A stretch of DNA of 64,000 nt from Mycoplasmatota bacterium (GCA_023132365.1 JAGLYJ010000001.1:31813-95812), one strand, 5' to 3'; positions 51,531 through 60,940 are shown, numbered from the stretch's first letter. The notes: a model not told the origin generated them from the letters alone. Translations and numbers: made by a program.

Positions 51531-51558
51531 TTTACATATTTCAAGAAAAGAGTATAAT
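51531..51558 (+). promoter_or_regulatory. Promoter of the NifX/MinD-ferredoxin cluster
   Basis: TTTACA (51531-51536), a 16-base spacer and TATAAT (51553-51558). This leaves a ~95-base leader. No terminator is visible between the arcA stop and this promoter. Confidence 0.65.
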
Positions 51559-51658
51559 ATATTTGTAAATGATATAAATTAAAAGTACTCATTTATTAAT
51601 TTAAGAAAGACTAGAAAAGCAGCTGTATGTTGTTTTCAAAGAAAAGGGAGAAAAAACT

Positions 51659-51988
51659 ATGATTATAGCACTACCTACAACAACAAGTGGAGAGAAATCA
51701 TTTATTTCAGAACATTTTGGAAGAAGTAATTTTTTCTACATCTATAATACTGAAACTAAAACAGGAGAAGTATATGTAAATGCAAATAAAGATGGTCAAG
51801 GAGGAGTAGGAGTTAAGTCTGTTGAATTTATCTTAAAACATGGGACAAACATTCTTATAACACCAAGAGTTGGAGAGAAAGCAATGAATTTATTATCTGA
51901 AACAGATGTGAAAATATATACTAACACTGATGAAATTGTTAAGGAAAATATTGCTAGTTTTCTAAATGGGGAATTGAAGGAATTATAA
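51659..51988 (+). CDS. NifX/NifB-type dinitrogenase Fe-Mo cofactor-binding family protein
   Basis: A 109-residue single-domain protein of the DiNase_FeMo-co family. MIIALPTTTSGEKSFISEHFGRSNFFYIY gives the start with the conserved SEHFGR, followed by GVGVKSVEFILKHG and ILITPRVGEKA. In nitrogen fixers such domains carry Fe-Mo cofactor precursors, but many anaerobes without nitrogenase have stand-alone copies of unknown role beside ferredoxin-bearing MinD-like ATPases. That is the arrangement here (the next two genes). GGGAGA precedes the ATG. The next gene starts one base after the stop. Confidence 0.9.
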   Translation: MIIALPTTTSGEKSFISEHFGRSNFFYIYNTETKTGEVYVNANKDGQGGVGVKSVEFILKHGTNILITPRVGEKAMNLLSETDVKIYTNTDEIVKENIASFLNGELKEL

Positions 51989-51989
51989 A

Positions 51990-52823
51990 ATGCAGATTGC
52001 AATTTTAAGCGGTAAAGGTGGAACAGGTAAGACTTTATTAAGTGTTAACCTATCGTATTTAGCAGAGAATGGAACATATGTTGATTGTGATGTAGAAGAA
52101 CCTAATGGACTTTTATATTATCAACTTGAAAATAAGAAAACTGAAGAAGTAAGTATAAAAATACCTGTAGTTAATCACGACCTGTGTAATGGTTGTGAAA
52201 AATGTACAGATTTTTGTAAGTTTAATGCCTTAGCATTTATATTGGATAAGGTAAGAGTTTTTAAAGACCTTTGTCATTCTTGTGGAGGTTGTAAACTAGT
52301 TTGTCCCACTAATGCAATATCAGAAATTGATAAAACAGTAGGATATATTCACTCAGGCAAGATATTTGATACTAATATATATTCCGGTGAAATGATCGTT
52401 GGGTTAGAATCTGGAATACCAATTATTGATGAACTATTGAATCAAGTTAAGAATTCATCCAGAAATGTATTTATTGATTCGCCACCTGGAAATGGTTGTT
52501 CAGTAATGGAAAGCATTAGAGATTCAAATTACTGTTTACTAATAGCAGAACCTACTATTTTTGGGTTGCATAACCTTAACATGGTATACAATTTAGTAAA
52601 AGTTTTTAATAAAAAAGTCGGGATTGTTATTAATAAGGCATCAGAAAATAGCATCATTGAAGATTATGCGTTAGAAAACAATGTAAATATTATTGGAAGA
52701 ATACCTATGGATTTAGAACTTGGAAGAATTAATTCTGAAGGTAAAATAGTTGCTAGTTATGATGAATACAAACCATTATTTACCGATATATTAACTAATA
52801 TTTATAAGGAGTTAAACTTATGA
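51990..52823 (+). CDS. MinD/Mrp-type P-loop ATPase with inserted 2x[4Fe-4S] ferredoxin domain (copy 1)
   Basis: A 277-residue protein. The deviant Walker A GKGGTGKT is at residues 8-15 and DCDVEEPN near 33. A ferredoxin insert with CNGCEKCTDFC and CHSCGGCKLVCP occupies about residues 66-110, followed by the MinD-type FIDSPPGNGC and the C-terminal ATPase half. This is the COG1149 architecture, relatives of Mrp/ApbC and NifH-like ATPases. A redox- or cluster-dependent ATPase is expected, but no pathway is established. It shares its operon with a NifX-like protein and a second copy, which overlaps its end by four bases. Confidence 0.92.
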   Translation: MQIAILSGKGGTGKTLLSVNLSYLAENGTYVDCDVEEPNGLLYYQLENKKTEEVSIKIPVVNHDLCNGCEKCTDFCKFNALAFILDKVRVFKDLCHSCGGCKLVCPTNAISEIDKTVGYIHSGKIFDTNIYSGEMIVGLESGIPIIDELLNQVKNSSRNVFIDSPPGNGCSVMESIRDSNYCLLIAEPTIFGLHNLNMVYNLVKVFNKKVGIVINKASENSIIEDYALENNVNIIGRIPMDLELGRINSEGKIVASYDEYKPLFTDILTNIYKELNL

Positions 52824-53677
52824 AACAATTATTAATATTGAGTGGAAAAGGTGGAACAGGCAAAACGACTATAGCAAGCTCATTTATTGAATTATCTAAA
52901 GCAAAAGCATTTGCAGACTGCGATGTGGAAGCTCCTAATCTTCATTTAGTAATGAATACAAACACTAAAACATCTACTCCGTATTATGGAATGGGTAAAG
53001 CAATTATTGATCAATCAAAGTGTATAAAATGTGGATTATGCAAAGAAAGCTGTAGGTTTGGTGCAATTGATTTCAGTGATAAATATGAGATCAATCTATT
53101 TAAGTGCGAAGGTTGTTCTGTTTGTGAGTTTGTTTGTCCTGAAAACGCAATTGAAATGGCGAGTTACAAAGACGGGGAAACTACTATATATAGAGATAAT
53201 TACATATTTTCAACTGCTGAACTTAATATGGGTAGTGGAAACTCTGGCAAGCTAGTAATGAAGGTTAAAGAGAATTTAAAGGATAATCTAACAGATGAAC
53301 CACTTGCAATTATTGATGGTTCACCTGGTATAGGCTGCCCGGTTATAGCTTCTCTTAGTGGTGTTGACATGGTTTTGATAGTAACTGAACCATCAGTATC
53401 GGGGATGTCTGACATGATTAGAATTATCAAGACTGCTGAACATTTTAGAGTTAAAATAGCTGTTTGTATAAATAAATATGATACAAATATTTCTCAAAAA
53501 CAAAAAATAGAAAAGTATCTTATAGATAGAAAAATAGAGCTTATTGGCAAAATAGTATATGATAAAAATATAAGTAAAATATTGAACGAAGGTAAGACTG
53601 CTGTTAGTGTAGATAGTGAGGCTTCAAGAAGTATAAAAAATATCTATAGTAGAGCAATTGAGATACTTAATTCATAA
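52820..53677 (+). CDS. MinD/Mrp-type P-loop ATPase with inserted 2x[4Fe-4S] ferredoxin domain (copy 2)
   Basis: A 285-residue paralogue of the preceding gene. Deviant Walker A GKGGTGKT, DCDVEAPN near residue 34, ferredoxin motifs CIKCGLCKESC and CEGCSVCEFVCP (~70-115), and IDGSPGIGCPVIASL in the MinD region. The two copies differ enough in sequence to be old paralogues. They probably form a heterodimer, as such tandem pairs are common in anaerobes. TATAAGGAG precedes the ATG, which overlaps the first copy's stop. Together with the NifX-like protein they look like an iron-sulfur or redox-cofactor handling module. Confidence 0.92.
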   Translation: MKQLLILSGKGGTGKTTIASSFIELSKAKAFADCDVEAPNLHLVMNTNTKTSTPYYGMGKAIIDQSKCIKCGLCKESCRFGAIDFSDKYEINLFKCEGCSVCEFVCPENAIEMASYKDGETTIYRDNYIFSTAELNMGSGNSGKLVMKVKENLKDNLTDEPLAIIDGSPGIGCPVIASLSGVDMVLIVTEPSVSGMSDMIRIIKTAEHFRVKIAVCINKYDTNISQKQKIEKYLIDRKIELIGKIVYDKNISKILNEGKTAVSVDSEASRSIKNIYSRAIEILNS

Positions 53678-53745
53678 GCGAATATTAACATTATCACTTC
53701 TTGTTGTGATATAATTATTTTGTATTGCTTTAGGAGGGTTTTTAT

Positions 53746-54225
53746 ATGTTTAAGACAATATTATCAATGCAGAAACAAAAAAGATTCATAATTCAAGGTA
53801 TTATTACATTTATAGTATTTATAGTTTTATATTTTGTTCTTGATAATTTAAATATGTCATATCCTGATATGATAAAGGAATACGGATTGTTTTTGGTCAT
53901 TATAAACATTTTTCTTAATGTATTTATGTCTGCCTTAAGTGCTTTCATGTGGAATGTTTCAACCGGACTAGTTAAACTTACTGGAAAAGAAGGAAAAGGA
54001 TCATTTGTTTCAGGGTTTGCGTATCTGTTTGGATTACTGACTTATGGTTGTACCCCATGTGTAATAGCATTTTTCTCAATTATAGGAATTACTTTCTCAG
54101 TTGCGATATTACCGCTTGCAGGATTGCCATATAAATTATTAGCTTTAGTTTTATTAGGTATTGGATTAGTATGGTTGATTTATGAAGCCAACCATGTAAA
54201 ATGCAAGATTAAGAAAGAGGAATAA
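53746..54225 (+). CDS. Small membrane protein with an intramembrane CxxC motif
   Basis: A 159-residue protein with about four membrane helices. YGCTPCVIAF (near residue 103) places a CxxC at the start of the third helix, followed by a conserved-looking LPLAGLPYKLLALVLLGIG. Similar GCPxCG plus LPFGG-type segments occur in uncharacterised small membrane proteins of anaerobes and archaea, and CxPC in a membrane helix recalls CcdA/DsbD thiol carriers. A third Cys lies in the tail (HVKCKIKK). GGAGGG precedes the ATG. It is encoded 68 bases after the MinD pair and may belong with it, but it has its own possible -10 (TATAAT, 53710-53715). Function unknown. Confidence 0.6.
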   Translation: MFKTILSMQKQKRFIIQGIITFIVFIVLYFVLDNLNMSYPDMIKEYGLFLVIINIFLNVFMSALSAFMWNVSTGLVKLTGKEGKGSFVSGFAYLFGLLTYGCTPCVIAFFSIIGITFSVAILPLAGLPYKLLALVLLGIGLVWLIYEANHVKCKIKKEE

Positions 54226-54260
54226 TTTAAACTTTGGACATATTGAAAAATACAGTAAAT

Positions 54261-54298
54261 AATGATATTATTGACTTAGTCAATGATGTCATTTTTTT
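54261..54298 (+). terminator. Strong hairpin terminator, also a possible operator
   Basis: AATGATATTATTGACT (54261-54276) and AGTCAATGATGTCATT (54278-54293) pair over 16 positions with two wobbles, followed by TTTTTTT. The ABC gene's ribosome-binding site starts only three bases later. Its promoter must therefore lie within or before the palindrome (for example TTGAAA 54243 and TATTAT 54266). Confidence 0.8.
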
Positions 54299-54312
54299 AT
54301 GGAGAATTTCTT

Positions 54313-54972
54313 GTGGAAATTATTAAAACATTAGATTTAGAAATGTCGTTTATTAATGGGACGATAAAAACAGATGTACTTAAAGGAATAAACATTAATA
54401 TTAATAAAGGTGATTTTGCTGGAATAGTTGGTCCAAGTGGATCAGGTAAAACCACATTACTCTATTGCTTGAGCTCTCTCGAAAAGATAACTTCAGGCAG
54501 TGTTTTATTCATGGGCAAGGATATCACTAAGTATTCATCCAAGGAACTATCTGAATTAAGAAAACATGATTTAGGATTTGTTTTTCAATTCTATAATTTA
54601 ATTCCTAATTTAACAGTTTATGAGAATATCTTATTACCTCAAGTTATTGCAGGCGAAGATGGAAGCTATATAGATGAAATCTTAGAAATGGTTGGTATGA
54701 AAGAATACAAAACATATTATCCCAATCAATTGTCAGGAGGTATGCAACAAAGAGTTGCTATCGCCAGAGCTTTGGTTAATAAACCTAAAATAATTTTTGC
54801 TGATGAACCAACTGGTAATTTGGACCAGAAAAAAGGCTTAGAAATTATGAAGATTTTAAAGAGACTTAATGCGGAAAATGAAATAACAATTGTGCTAGTA
54901 ACACATAATGAGGATTATCTAGATTTCTGTAATAAAAAAATTCGATTAGTAGATGGGCATATTGTTAAGTGA
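54313..54972 (+). CDS. ABC transporter ATPase (LolD/MacB-type)
   Basis: A 219-residue ATPase. Walker A GPSGSGKTT, FQFYNLIPNLTVYENILLP (the Q-loop motif typical of the MacB/LolD/FtsE group), signature LSGGMQQRVAIARAL, Walker B IIFADEPTGNLD and H-loop VLVTHNED are complete. It pairs with the FtsX-like permease encoded next (4-base GTGA overlap). The start is GTG 54313, with GGAGAA six bases upstream. An ATG 30 bases earlier lies in the terminator hairpin and has no ribosome-binding site. Such exporters act on lipoproteins, peptides or envelope components rather than nutrients. Confidence 0.92.
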   Translation: MEIIKTLDLEMSFINGTIKTDVLKGINININKGDFAGIVGPSGSGKTTLLYCLSSLEKITSGSVLFMGKDITKYSSKELSELRKHDLGFVFQFYNLIPNLTVYENILLPQVIAGEDGSYIDEILEMVGMKEYKTYYPNQLSGGMQQRVAIARALVNKPKIIFADEPTGNLDQKKGLEIMKILKRLNAENEITIVLVTHNEDYLDFCNKKIRLVDGHIVK

Positions 54973-57419
54973 GTTTAAAAAAATTTAAATACATTTTCGC
55001 ATTCCGTAATATATCCGCAAATAAAAAAAGCTCTTTTGTGATAATTTTAACTTTATCACTAGTTTTTTGTTTGTTAATATTGTTATTAGGAATGAATAGT
55101 ACATTTAAAGATATATATGAAATACAAGCTGTAAATGAATATGAAAAAACGGACATAGTTATTAATTATGATGAATACTCAGAAGCGAGATTAATAAACA
55201 AGCGTAATTTAGAAGAAGATTACGAAGAGTATTTCGATAATGTTCTATCTTTCTTTAATTTAAATCTATTAACAGAAACAGATGAAGAAAAATATTACAC
55301 AACTTTATATTCTTCATTTGACTATGAATTTGAAAGATTGATTGATGAGGATGTTGAAATTAGAGATAACGAAGTAATAATTACTGATTATTTTTCAACG
55401 GAACACAACTTAGAAATAGGAGATTCATTTACTTTCTATATTTTTGATAAAGAGTTTAATTATATTATTGGAGATATATTTGAAGAAAAAGGTGTTTTCA
55501 CTAATTTAAGTTTTTATGCAAAAAAAGAATCCATTTTATATGGATTATATGAGACTAATGCATTAAACAATTTTGGAAACACAATATATTTGGATGTTTC
55601 AGATGATTATAGTATTTCAGACGTAATAGAAATTTTAGAGAATGATAATGAATATAGTTTATATCATATTTTCCCAACAGTTAATTGGGAATACATAAAT
55701 AGTAAAGCTGTAGATCTAAGTTCTATTTTTCTTGGTATTGGTTTAATTGTACTGTTAGCCATAATCATGGTTCTAGATTCTTTATTTCCTATAGTTAATC
55801 GCAACCTGAGACAAAATTTAGGTATTGTTAATACCTTAGGCGGTGATAGTAAGTTTATATATCACGTTAATCTAATACAGTGGTTTATGTATATATTTAT
55901 ATCTCTTGTTATGGGGGTAGTATTGAGCCTGATAATTACTAATTATGGTATATATGTATATGGATTCTCAGGATTTATTTTTATCAGTATCATTCCAATA
56001 TTATTGTCCTTACTTATAGTTATGCTTTTTGTGGGACTGAGATCATTCATTGCTTTTAGAAAAGAAAACCTAATTACAATCGCTTCTCAAAGCAAGGATA
56101 AACGGTTTAATATATACAAAATTAGATATCCTTTAATAGTAGGTTTTACATTAATATTAGTATTAGAGTGGTATTTTCATTTCTTTAGTTTAGGACTACA
56201 TTCATTAATTATTGTTATTTGTTCTGTTTACATAACTTTTAACCTTGCGAGTTTATTGTTAGTGTTTCTAGCTAAAATGGTTAGAAAAACAAAGAAAAAC
56301 TCAATGTTTAAGTTATTTCAAGTTAAATATCTTATTAAGAATAAACATATACACCAATCACTAAGAGTATTATTGATTTCATTGATATCGATTGTTTTAA
56401 TATTTTCTGTAAGAAGTTACTTGAATGAAGAAATTGATAGATTTTATGACATTATAGGATTTGATTTAGCAATAACTAATATCAATAACTATTCTGATGA
56501 TTTACTAGAAGATATTAGTGTATATGATATAACTAATTCTGATGAGGCAATTTTGTACAACAATATTACAATATATTTCAACGATGAAAAGTATCAACCG
56601 GCTAAATTCTTTGTTTCAATGGATATTGATGAATATTCCAACTATTTTAATATGGGTATAAGTGAGTTCGATGATCAATATGTAAGTGATACTGTACCAT
56701 ATGTATTATTACCAAAGAACTTTAAGTTAGTTTATGATTTATCTCTAGGTGATTTAGTTACTTTAAATTTGAATTATTTGTTAGAGGATATTGAAGTAGT
56801 AGTGGCTGGATATTTAGATACAAATTTAGACAATTTTATTTATTCTAATATCTATGAAATAGATCAGTATCAGTCATTGGCTAAAATAAATACAGTTTTT
56901 GTTAAAACAGATGATATCTTGGATTCTTATAATGGTTTAATCCAAGATTATAGTGATCGAATGTATTATATTATCAATCCTGACGTGTATTTTGATGAAA
57001 TGATTGAAGGCGTTGAGAGCGTAACAAATTATTTCTCTGTTTTTACCGCCTTTATGATTCTTTGTTTTGTAATTGTTATATTTAATAATACTTTATTGTG
57101 TTTCTATGATATTAAACCAGATTTAATAAAAATAAAGGTTCTAGGTGCGTCTAAGAAAGATTTCTTATTAACTTTATTTAAAGAATTTATCTTACTAATT
57201 ATAATTGTTATAATAATTGGGTTAATTGAAATATATATATTATCATCACAGCTTAAAGGTGTTGTTTTATTAATTGAATATTATAAAGATATTAGTGCCA
57301 CAATACCTGCGATTATCTATGGCTTTATTATATCTGGATTAGTGTTGATAGCTAGTTATCTATATTATTGGAATCAAATTAATAAAGTGCAAATTATTGA
57401 GGAAATCAAATTTTATTAA
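54969..57419 (+). CDS. FtsX-like ABC transporter permease with two FtsX domains
   Basis: An 816-residue permease. TM1 is at residues ~22-43. A large acidic extracytoplasmic domain (~45-255) follows, then a first FtsX block of three helices (~258-375, with NLGIVNTLGGDSKFIYHVN-like coupling). Two central helices (~390-440), a second extracytoplasmic domain (~475-680) and a second FtsX block (~685-810, with KIKVLGASKKDFLLTLFKE) complete it. This is the ten-helix architecture of lipoprotein or peptide ABC exporters. The GTG start overlaps the ATPase stop. The substrate is unknown, but the large lipoprotein gene just downstream is a candidate client or partner. Confidence 0.88.
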   Translation: MSLKKFKYIFAFRNISANKKSSFVIILTLSLVFCLLILLLGMNSTFKDIYEIQAVNEYEKTDIVINYDEYSEARLINKRNLEEDYEEYFDNVLSFFNLNLLTETDEEKYYTTLYSSFDYEFERLIDEDVEIRDNEVIITDYFSTEHNLEIGDSFTFYIFDKEFNYIIGDIFEEKGVFTNLSFYAKKESILYGLYETNALNNFGNTIYLDVSDDYSISDVIEILENDNEYSLYHIFPTVNWEYINSKAVDLSSIFLGIGLIVLLAIIMVLDSLFPIVNRNLRQNLGIVNTLGGDSKFIYHVNLIQWFMYIFISLVMGVVLSLIITNYGIYVYGFSGFIFISIIPILLSLLIVMLFVGLRSFIAFRKENLITIASQSKDKRFNIYKIRYPLIVGFTLILVLEWYFHFFSLGLHSLIIVICSVYITFNLASLLLVFLAKMVRKTKKNSMFKLFQVKYLIKNKHIHQSLRVLLISLISIVLIFSVRSYLNEEIDRFYDIIGFDLAITNINNYSDDLLEDISVYDITNSDEAILYNNITIYFNDEKYQPAKFFVSMDIDEYSNYFNMGISEFDDQYVSDTVPYVLLPKNFKLVYDLSLGDLVTLNLNYLLEDIEVVVAGYLDTNLDNFIYSNIYEIDQYQSLAKINTVFVKTDDILDSYNGLIQDYSDRMYYIINPDVYFDEMIEGVESVTNYFSVFTAFMILCFVIVIFNNTLLCFYDIKPDLIKIKVLGASKKDFLLTLFKEFILLIIIVIIIGLIEIYILSSQLKGVVLLIEYYKDISATIPAIIYGFIISGLVLIASYLYYWNQINKVQIIEEIKFY

Positions 57420-57513
57420 TAAATTTTATTAATATTGAAAACATTGTTCTTAAACTATGACTTTCAATATGTTATTATAGTATTATAAATATATATATTT
57501 AGGAGGGTTTATT

Positions 57514-59829
57514 ATGAAAAGATTAGTATTACTTTTATTTATTACAGTATTATCATTTTTACTTGTGGGATGTAATAATGGAGGCTCAGAATTAGATATT
57601 GATTTAAATGAGTTTATTAACAGCCCAACAAATCTATCAATTTCTGGGAAGACACTTAGTTGGGATGAAGTGGAAAATGCAGATGGTTACCTTGTTTATG
57701 TAGACGGGGAAGAAGAGGACTCAGTTAACACTAATGGCTTTGATTTTAGTGGTTTGACTGGTGAAAATCTTATTTTCCAAGTGAAAACAAAAGCTCCAAG
57801 AGGTATGCAAGACTCGGGAGTTAGTGCTAGTATCGCTTATGTTGCGAATCCTACAATAGAAATATATGCAATTAATAGCGCTTATAGTGCAATGATTTCT
57901 TCTCTTTCAGACAATAACTTGGTGGAACTACCTTTTAGTTTGCCAGAAGGATTTCCTGAAGAACTAGTTAGAAAAGGGATGATTGGGTCAGAATTTGAAA
58001 CAATTATGACTAGTTTAGTTAGCTTACAAACAAATATTGTAACAACTACAACTGTGAATGAGCAGTTTGATTTATTTGATGCGTTTTTAAGTAGCATTGA
58101 TAATGTTGAGGCTTTTGTTTCAGCTTCAGTGGTAACACTTCTAGCAGACATGATTCAATTTCAAATTTATGAATTACAATCTGACTTGTTACTTTATGGA
58201 GAATATTTTGCAAATGCTAATGATGAGTATTTTGAAGAATATTATCAAAATTTAATTAATCAAGCTACGTTAACTTTAGAGGCATTAAACGCATTAAAAA
58301 CTGAAATTGAAGACAATCCAGATTCAATTGTAATGTCAATAACAACTACTATTGAATATTTTGTTTCTATAGAAGAAATGTTATCTTCGGACCTATTTAC
58401 TTATTTACAAAGTTTATTTGAAGCTACAGAGCCAGATGATGTAAATGTTAATGAATTGGTATTAATTAAAGAAGAAATAGTAAATGTTTTAAGGGAAACA
58501 ATGCCTAGTCAAGAAGATATGTCATTAATGTTCCAATTCTATAGCGTGTTTCAAACATTAACTAACACTACAGTTAATTTGGATATTGAAGTAGATAATT
58601 ATTCCGGTAAACTTGCTGCACAAGCATTGTTAACTTTAGAAGCTACTATTAACTATTTGGATACTTTTGATGAAGCATATTTTAACGATTTCATTGATGT
58701 CACGAGATTAGATGTATCTTTTGAATTGATAAGTGTTGAGTTGGCAATTTTAAGCATTGAATATTTTAAAGAATTTAAAGATAGTAATCAAGCGTTGTTA
58801 GATTCGATTTCAGATATTTTTACAGACGAAGAAAAGGAACTTCTATTTGATGATTACTTAGCCGTACTCATCAGTGGTGATATAGTCGGTGATGAATATC
58901 AAATCATTTATAGCGGCTTGGTAGAAGTGAATTTTCAAACCATACTTCATCTACAATCGGTTTATGGAGATGCATTTGATGCAGCTTTAGATGTGTTTGT
59001 TGAACGTGGTGGGGAAGTAATAAGACAATTAGTTATACTTCAAAATTATGGAATGGATTATTTTGAAGATACATATGTGAATTTCGCTACTAATGATGTT
59101 TATGAAAATGACTATGAATTTAATAGTGAGAGAATGAAAACTAATTATAAGGTTTTAGAAGAAGTATTCTATATTTTAGAAGCTACTATTGATATATTTA
59201 ATGATGAAGACTATGGAAAATTCATAGAACTTATCTTTGATTTAATTCCTGTTGAAGCCTTTTTTGGTTCCGGATTTGATTCTCAATTTACTGAATCAAC
59301 TTTAGAGCTTATAAAAGGATTAATAGAAGAAACAATGGATAATTCAAAAGCAGACCAATTAGAATTATTCCAAAACATAGTAGGTTATGTAGTTGATGAA
59401 GAAGTATTTGCTAATTTTTATTCTGTTGAAGAAGATAGATTTGCATATTTAGAATCAGTGTATGGTTATGATGCAACAGACGATTCTTATTTACAGTATG
59501 GATATACAATCGAGATGGCAAAAGTTTATGATGATTTCATGAGTAGCGCTAATAGAGGTTTAGTTGATGATATTCTTACAGAATTCATTCTAGCATTATA
59601 TGATACCAACTTTCAGTCTATAACTTTGTTGGAAGATACTGAGATAGATTTTATTGATCAAAACATTGCTAATTTATTAGATTATATAAAAGATGAGTTA
59701 GGAACAATAGCTGATTTGGATGCTAGCAACTTAAGTGAAGATGATATTTTAACTATTCTTAGTTTTGAATCGGAAGTTCAATCCAGATTATTAATGATTA
59801 GTGTTGATCCAGATAGCACAAAGAATTAA
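57514..59829 (+). CDS. Large surface lipoprotein of unknown function with an FN3-like N-terminal domain
   Basis: A 771-residue acidic lipoprotein. The signal ends in the lipobox VGCN (Cys20). Residues ~37-112 (SPTNLSISGKTLSWDEVENA, ADGYLVYVDG and following) resemble a fibronectin type III-like fold. The remaining ~650 residues are mostly amphipathic helical, rich in Leu, Glu and Asp, with weak internal similarity between segments (for instance SLMFQFYSVFQ and ALLTLEATINYLDTFDE, EVFYILEATIDIFNDED). I recognise no enzyme motif. AGGAGGG precedes the ATG. It follows the FtsX exporter after 94 bases and is closed by a terminator. Confidence 0.75.
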   Translation: MKRLVLLLFITVLSFLLVGCNNGGSELDIDLNEFINSPTNLSISGKTLSWDEVENADGYLVYVDGEEEDSVNTNGFDFSGLTGENLIFQVKTKAPRGMQDSGVSASIAYVANPTIEIYAINSAYSAMISSLSDNNLVELPFSLPEGFPEELVRKGMIGSEFETIMTSLVSLQTNIVTTTTVNEQFDLFDAFLSSIDNVEAFVSASVVTLLADMIQFQIYELQSDLLLYGEYFANANDEYFEEYYQNLINQATLTLEALNALKTEIEDNPDSIVMSITTTIEYFVSIEEMLSSDLFTYLQSLFEATEPDDVNVNELVLIKEEIVNVLRETMPSQEDMSLMFQFYSVFQTLTNTTVNLDIEVDNYSGKLAAQALLTLEATINYLDTFDEAYFNDFIDVTRLDVSFELISVELAILSIEYFKEFKDSNQALLDSISDIFTDEEKELLFDDYLAVLISGDIVGDEYQIIYSGLVEVNFQTILHLQSVYGDAFDAALDVFVERGGEVIRQLVILQNYGMDYFEDTYVNFATNDVYENDYEFNSERMKTNYKVLEEVFYILEATIDIFNDEDYGKFIELIFDLIPVEAFFGSGFDSQFTESTLELIKGLIEETMDNSKADQLELFQNIVGYVVDEEVFANFYSVEEDRFAYLESVYGYDATDDSYLQYGYTIEMAKVYDDFMSSANRGLVDDILTEFILALYDTNFQSITLLEDTEIDFIDQNIANLLDYIKDELGTIADLDASNLSEDDILTILSFESEVQSRLLMISVDPDSTKN

Positions 59830-59836
59830 ATATTAG

Positions 59837-59866
59837 AAAGCAGATTCATAATCTGCTTTTTTTTAT
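59837..59866 (+). terminator. Intrinsic terminator after the lipoprotein gene
   Basis: AAAGCAGAT (59837-59845), loop TCATA, ATCTGCTTT (59851-59859), then a T-run. Confidence 0.92.
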
Positions 59867-59885
59867 AAAAAATTCGAATGAGTTA

Positions 59886-59914
59886 TTGACATATGACAAA
59901 TATTTATGTATCAT
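59886..59914 (+). promoter_or_regulatory. Promoter of the metallo-hydrolase gene
   Basis: TTGACA (59886-59891), a 17-base spacer and TATCAT (59909-59914), with a ~78-base leader containing a small ATAGTATTA/TAATGCTAT hairpin. Confidence 0.75.
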
Positions 59915-59998
59915 ATATTTAATTGGTATTATGACGGCTTGTAATATCAACAGGTATAGTATTATGTAATGCTATATTAAATAATTCAAGGAGCTATA

Positions 59999-60787
59999 AT
60001 GAAAATTTCTATTCTTACCAACAATGAATCTAGACCCGGGTTTGACTCGGAGCACGGCCTATCAATCTTTATTAACCATCCTATATACAAAATACTTTTT
60101 GATACCGGATATACAGATGTATATCTAAAAAACTCTGATAAATTAGGGCTAAAATTGGATAATATTGACATTGTATTAAGTCATGGGCATTATGATCACG
60201 CTGGTGGTTTGCGATTTATGAACTCTCACAACTCTATAAATAGAATTTATGTTCATGATGATGCTTTTAATCAAAAATATATTGATGAAGGTAGTGTAAG
60301 ATACAATGGAATGCCATTTAAAAAAGAGGAATTAGTTGAGTTGAACGACCTTTTCGTTGAAACGAGTGGATTTAAAGAAGTAGCTCCTTGTTTTTATTTG
60401 CTTAGTGATATATCACACGATAGCTACAATGATAAATATTATGTTGATGGGCATCTAGATGACTTTCATGACGAAACAATATTAATTTTAGAAGAAAACA
60501 AATGTTTAAGTCTATTTATGGGCTGCTCACATTTTGGTGTTGTTAATGGAGTAAAAGCAGTGAAAAAAAGGTTTCCAAATATGAAAATAAAGAATCTTCT
60601 AGCTGGGATGCATTTGAGTTCAAAGACTATTGAGGAGATTATTAAGGTTGGGAATGAGTTAGAAGCATTAGATATAGAAACTATATACCCACTTCATTGT
60701 ACAGGAAAACTAGCAATAGACTACTTTAAAAAGCGTTTTAAAGATAGATGCATTATATTAAAAGCTGGAGATCAAATCAATATATGA
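59999..60787 (+). CDS. MBL-fold metallo-hydrolase (COG1237 type)
   Basis: A 262-residue metallo-beta-lactamase-fold protein. The metal motif LSHGHYDHAGG (HxHxDH, residues ~61-66) is complete, with further His in MGCSHFGVVNG and the C-terminal LHCTGK. The N-terminal MKISILTNN and the overall length fit the COG1237 group, which includes enzymes annotated as dihydropteridine-type or methanopterin-precursor synthases. That specific activity is not expected in a fermenting bacterium, so only the fold and metal-dependent hydrolase role are claimed. AAGGAG precedes the ATG. Monocistronic between a promoter and a terminator. Confidence 0.82.
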   Translation: MKISILTNNESRPGFDSEHGLSIFINHPIYKILFDTGYTDVYLKNSDKLGLKLDNIDIVLSHGHYDHAGGLRFMNSHNSINRIYVHDDAFNQKYIDEGSVRYNGMPFKKEELVELNDLFVETSGFKEVAPCFYLLSDISHDSYNDKYYVDGHLDDFHDETILILEENKCLSLFMGCSHFGVVNGVKAVKKRFPNMKIKNLLAGMHLSSKTIEEIIKVGNELEALDIETIYPLHCTGKLAIDYFKKRFKDRCIILKAGDQINI

Positions 60788-60818
60788 AAATCAACTTAAG
60801 TGGTTGATTTTTTTTTAT
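60787..60818 (+). terminator. Intrinsic terminator
   Basis: AAAATCAAC (60787-60795) pairs with GTTGATTTT (60803-60811), then a T-run. It overlaps the last base of the stop codon. Confidence 0.88.
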
Positions 60819-60909
60819 GTCTTCTAAAAGGAAAATCAATATATTGGATTTATCGAGTAAATATTATTAGAGTGAAATGTCAATAATTAATCAAATTCAT
60901 TGTCAAATA

Positions 60910-60935
60910 TGATATAATTCTTTAAAAAGGTTGTG
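60910..60935 (+). promoter_or_regulatory. Extended -10 promoter of the PlsC-like gene
   Basis: TGATATAAT ends at 60918, followed by AAAAAGG and TTGTGATATT before the TTG start at 60941. Confidence 0.6.
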
Positions 60936-60940
60936 ATATT

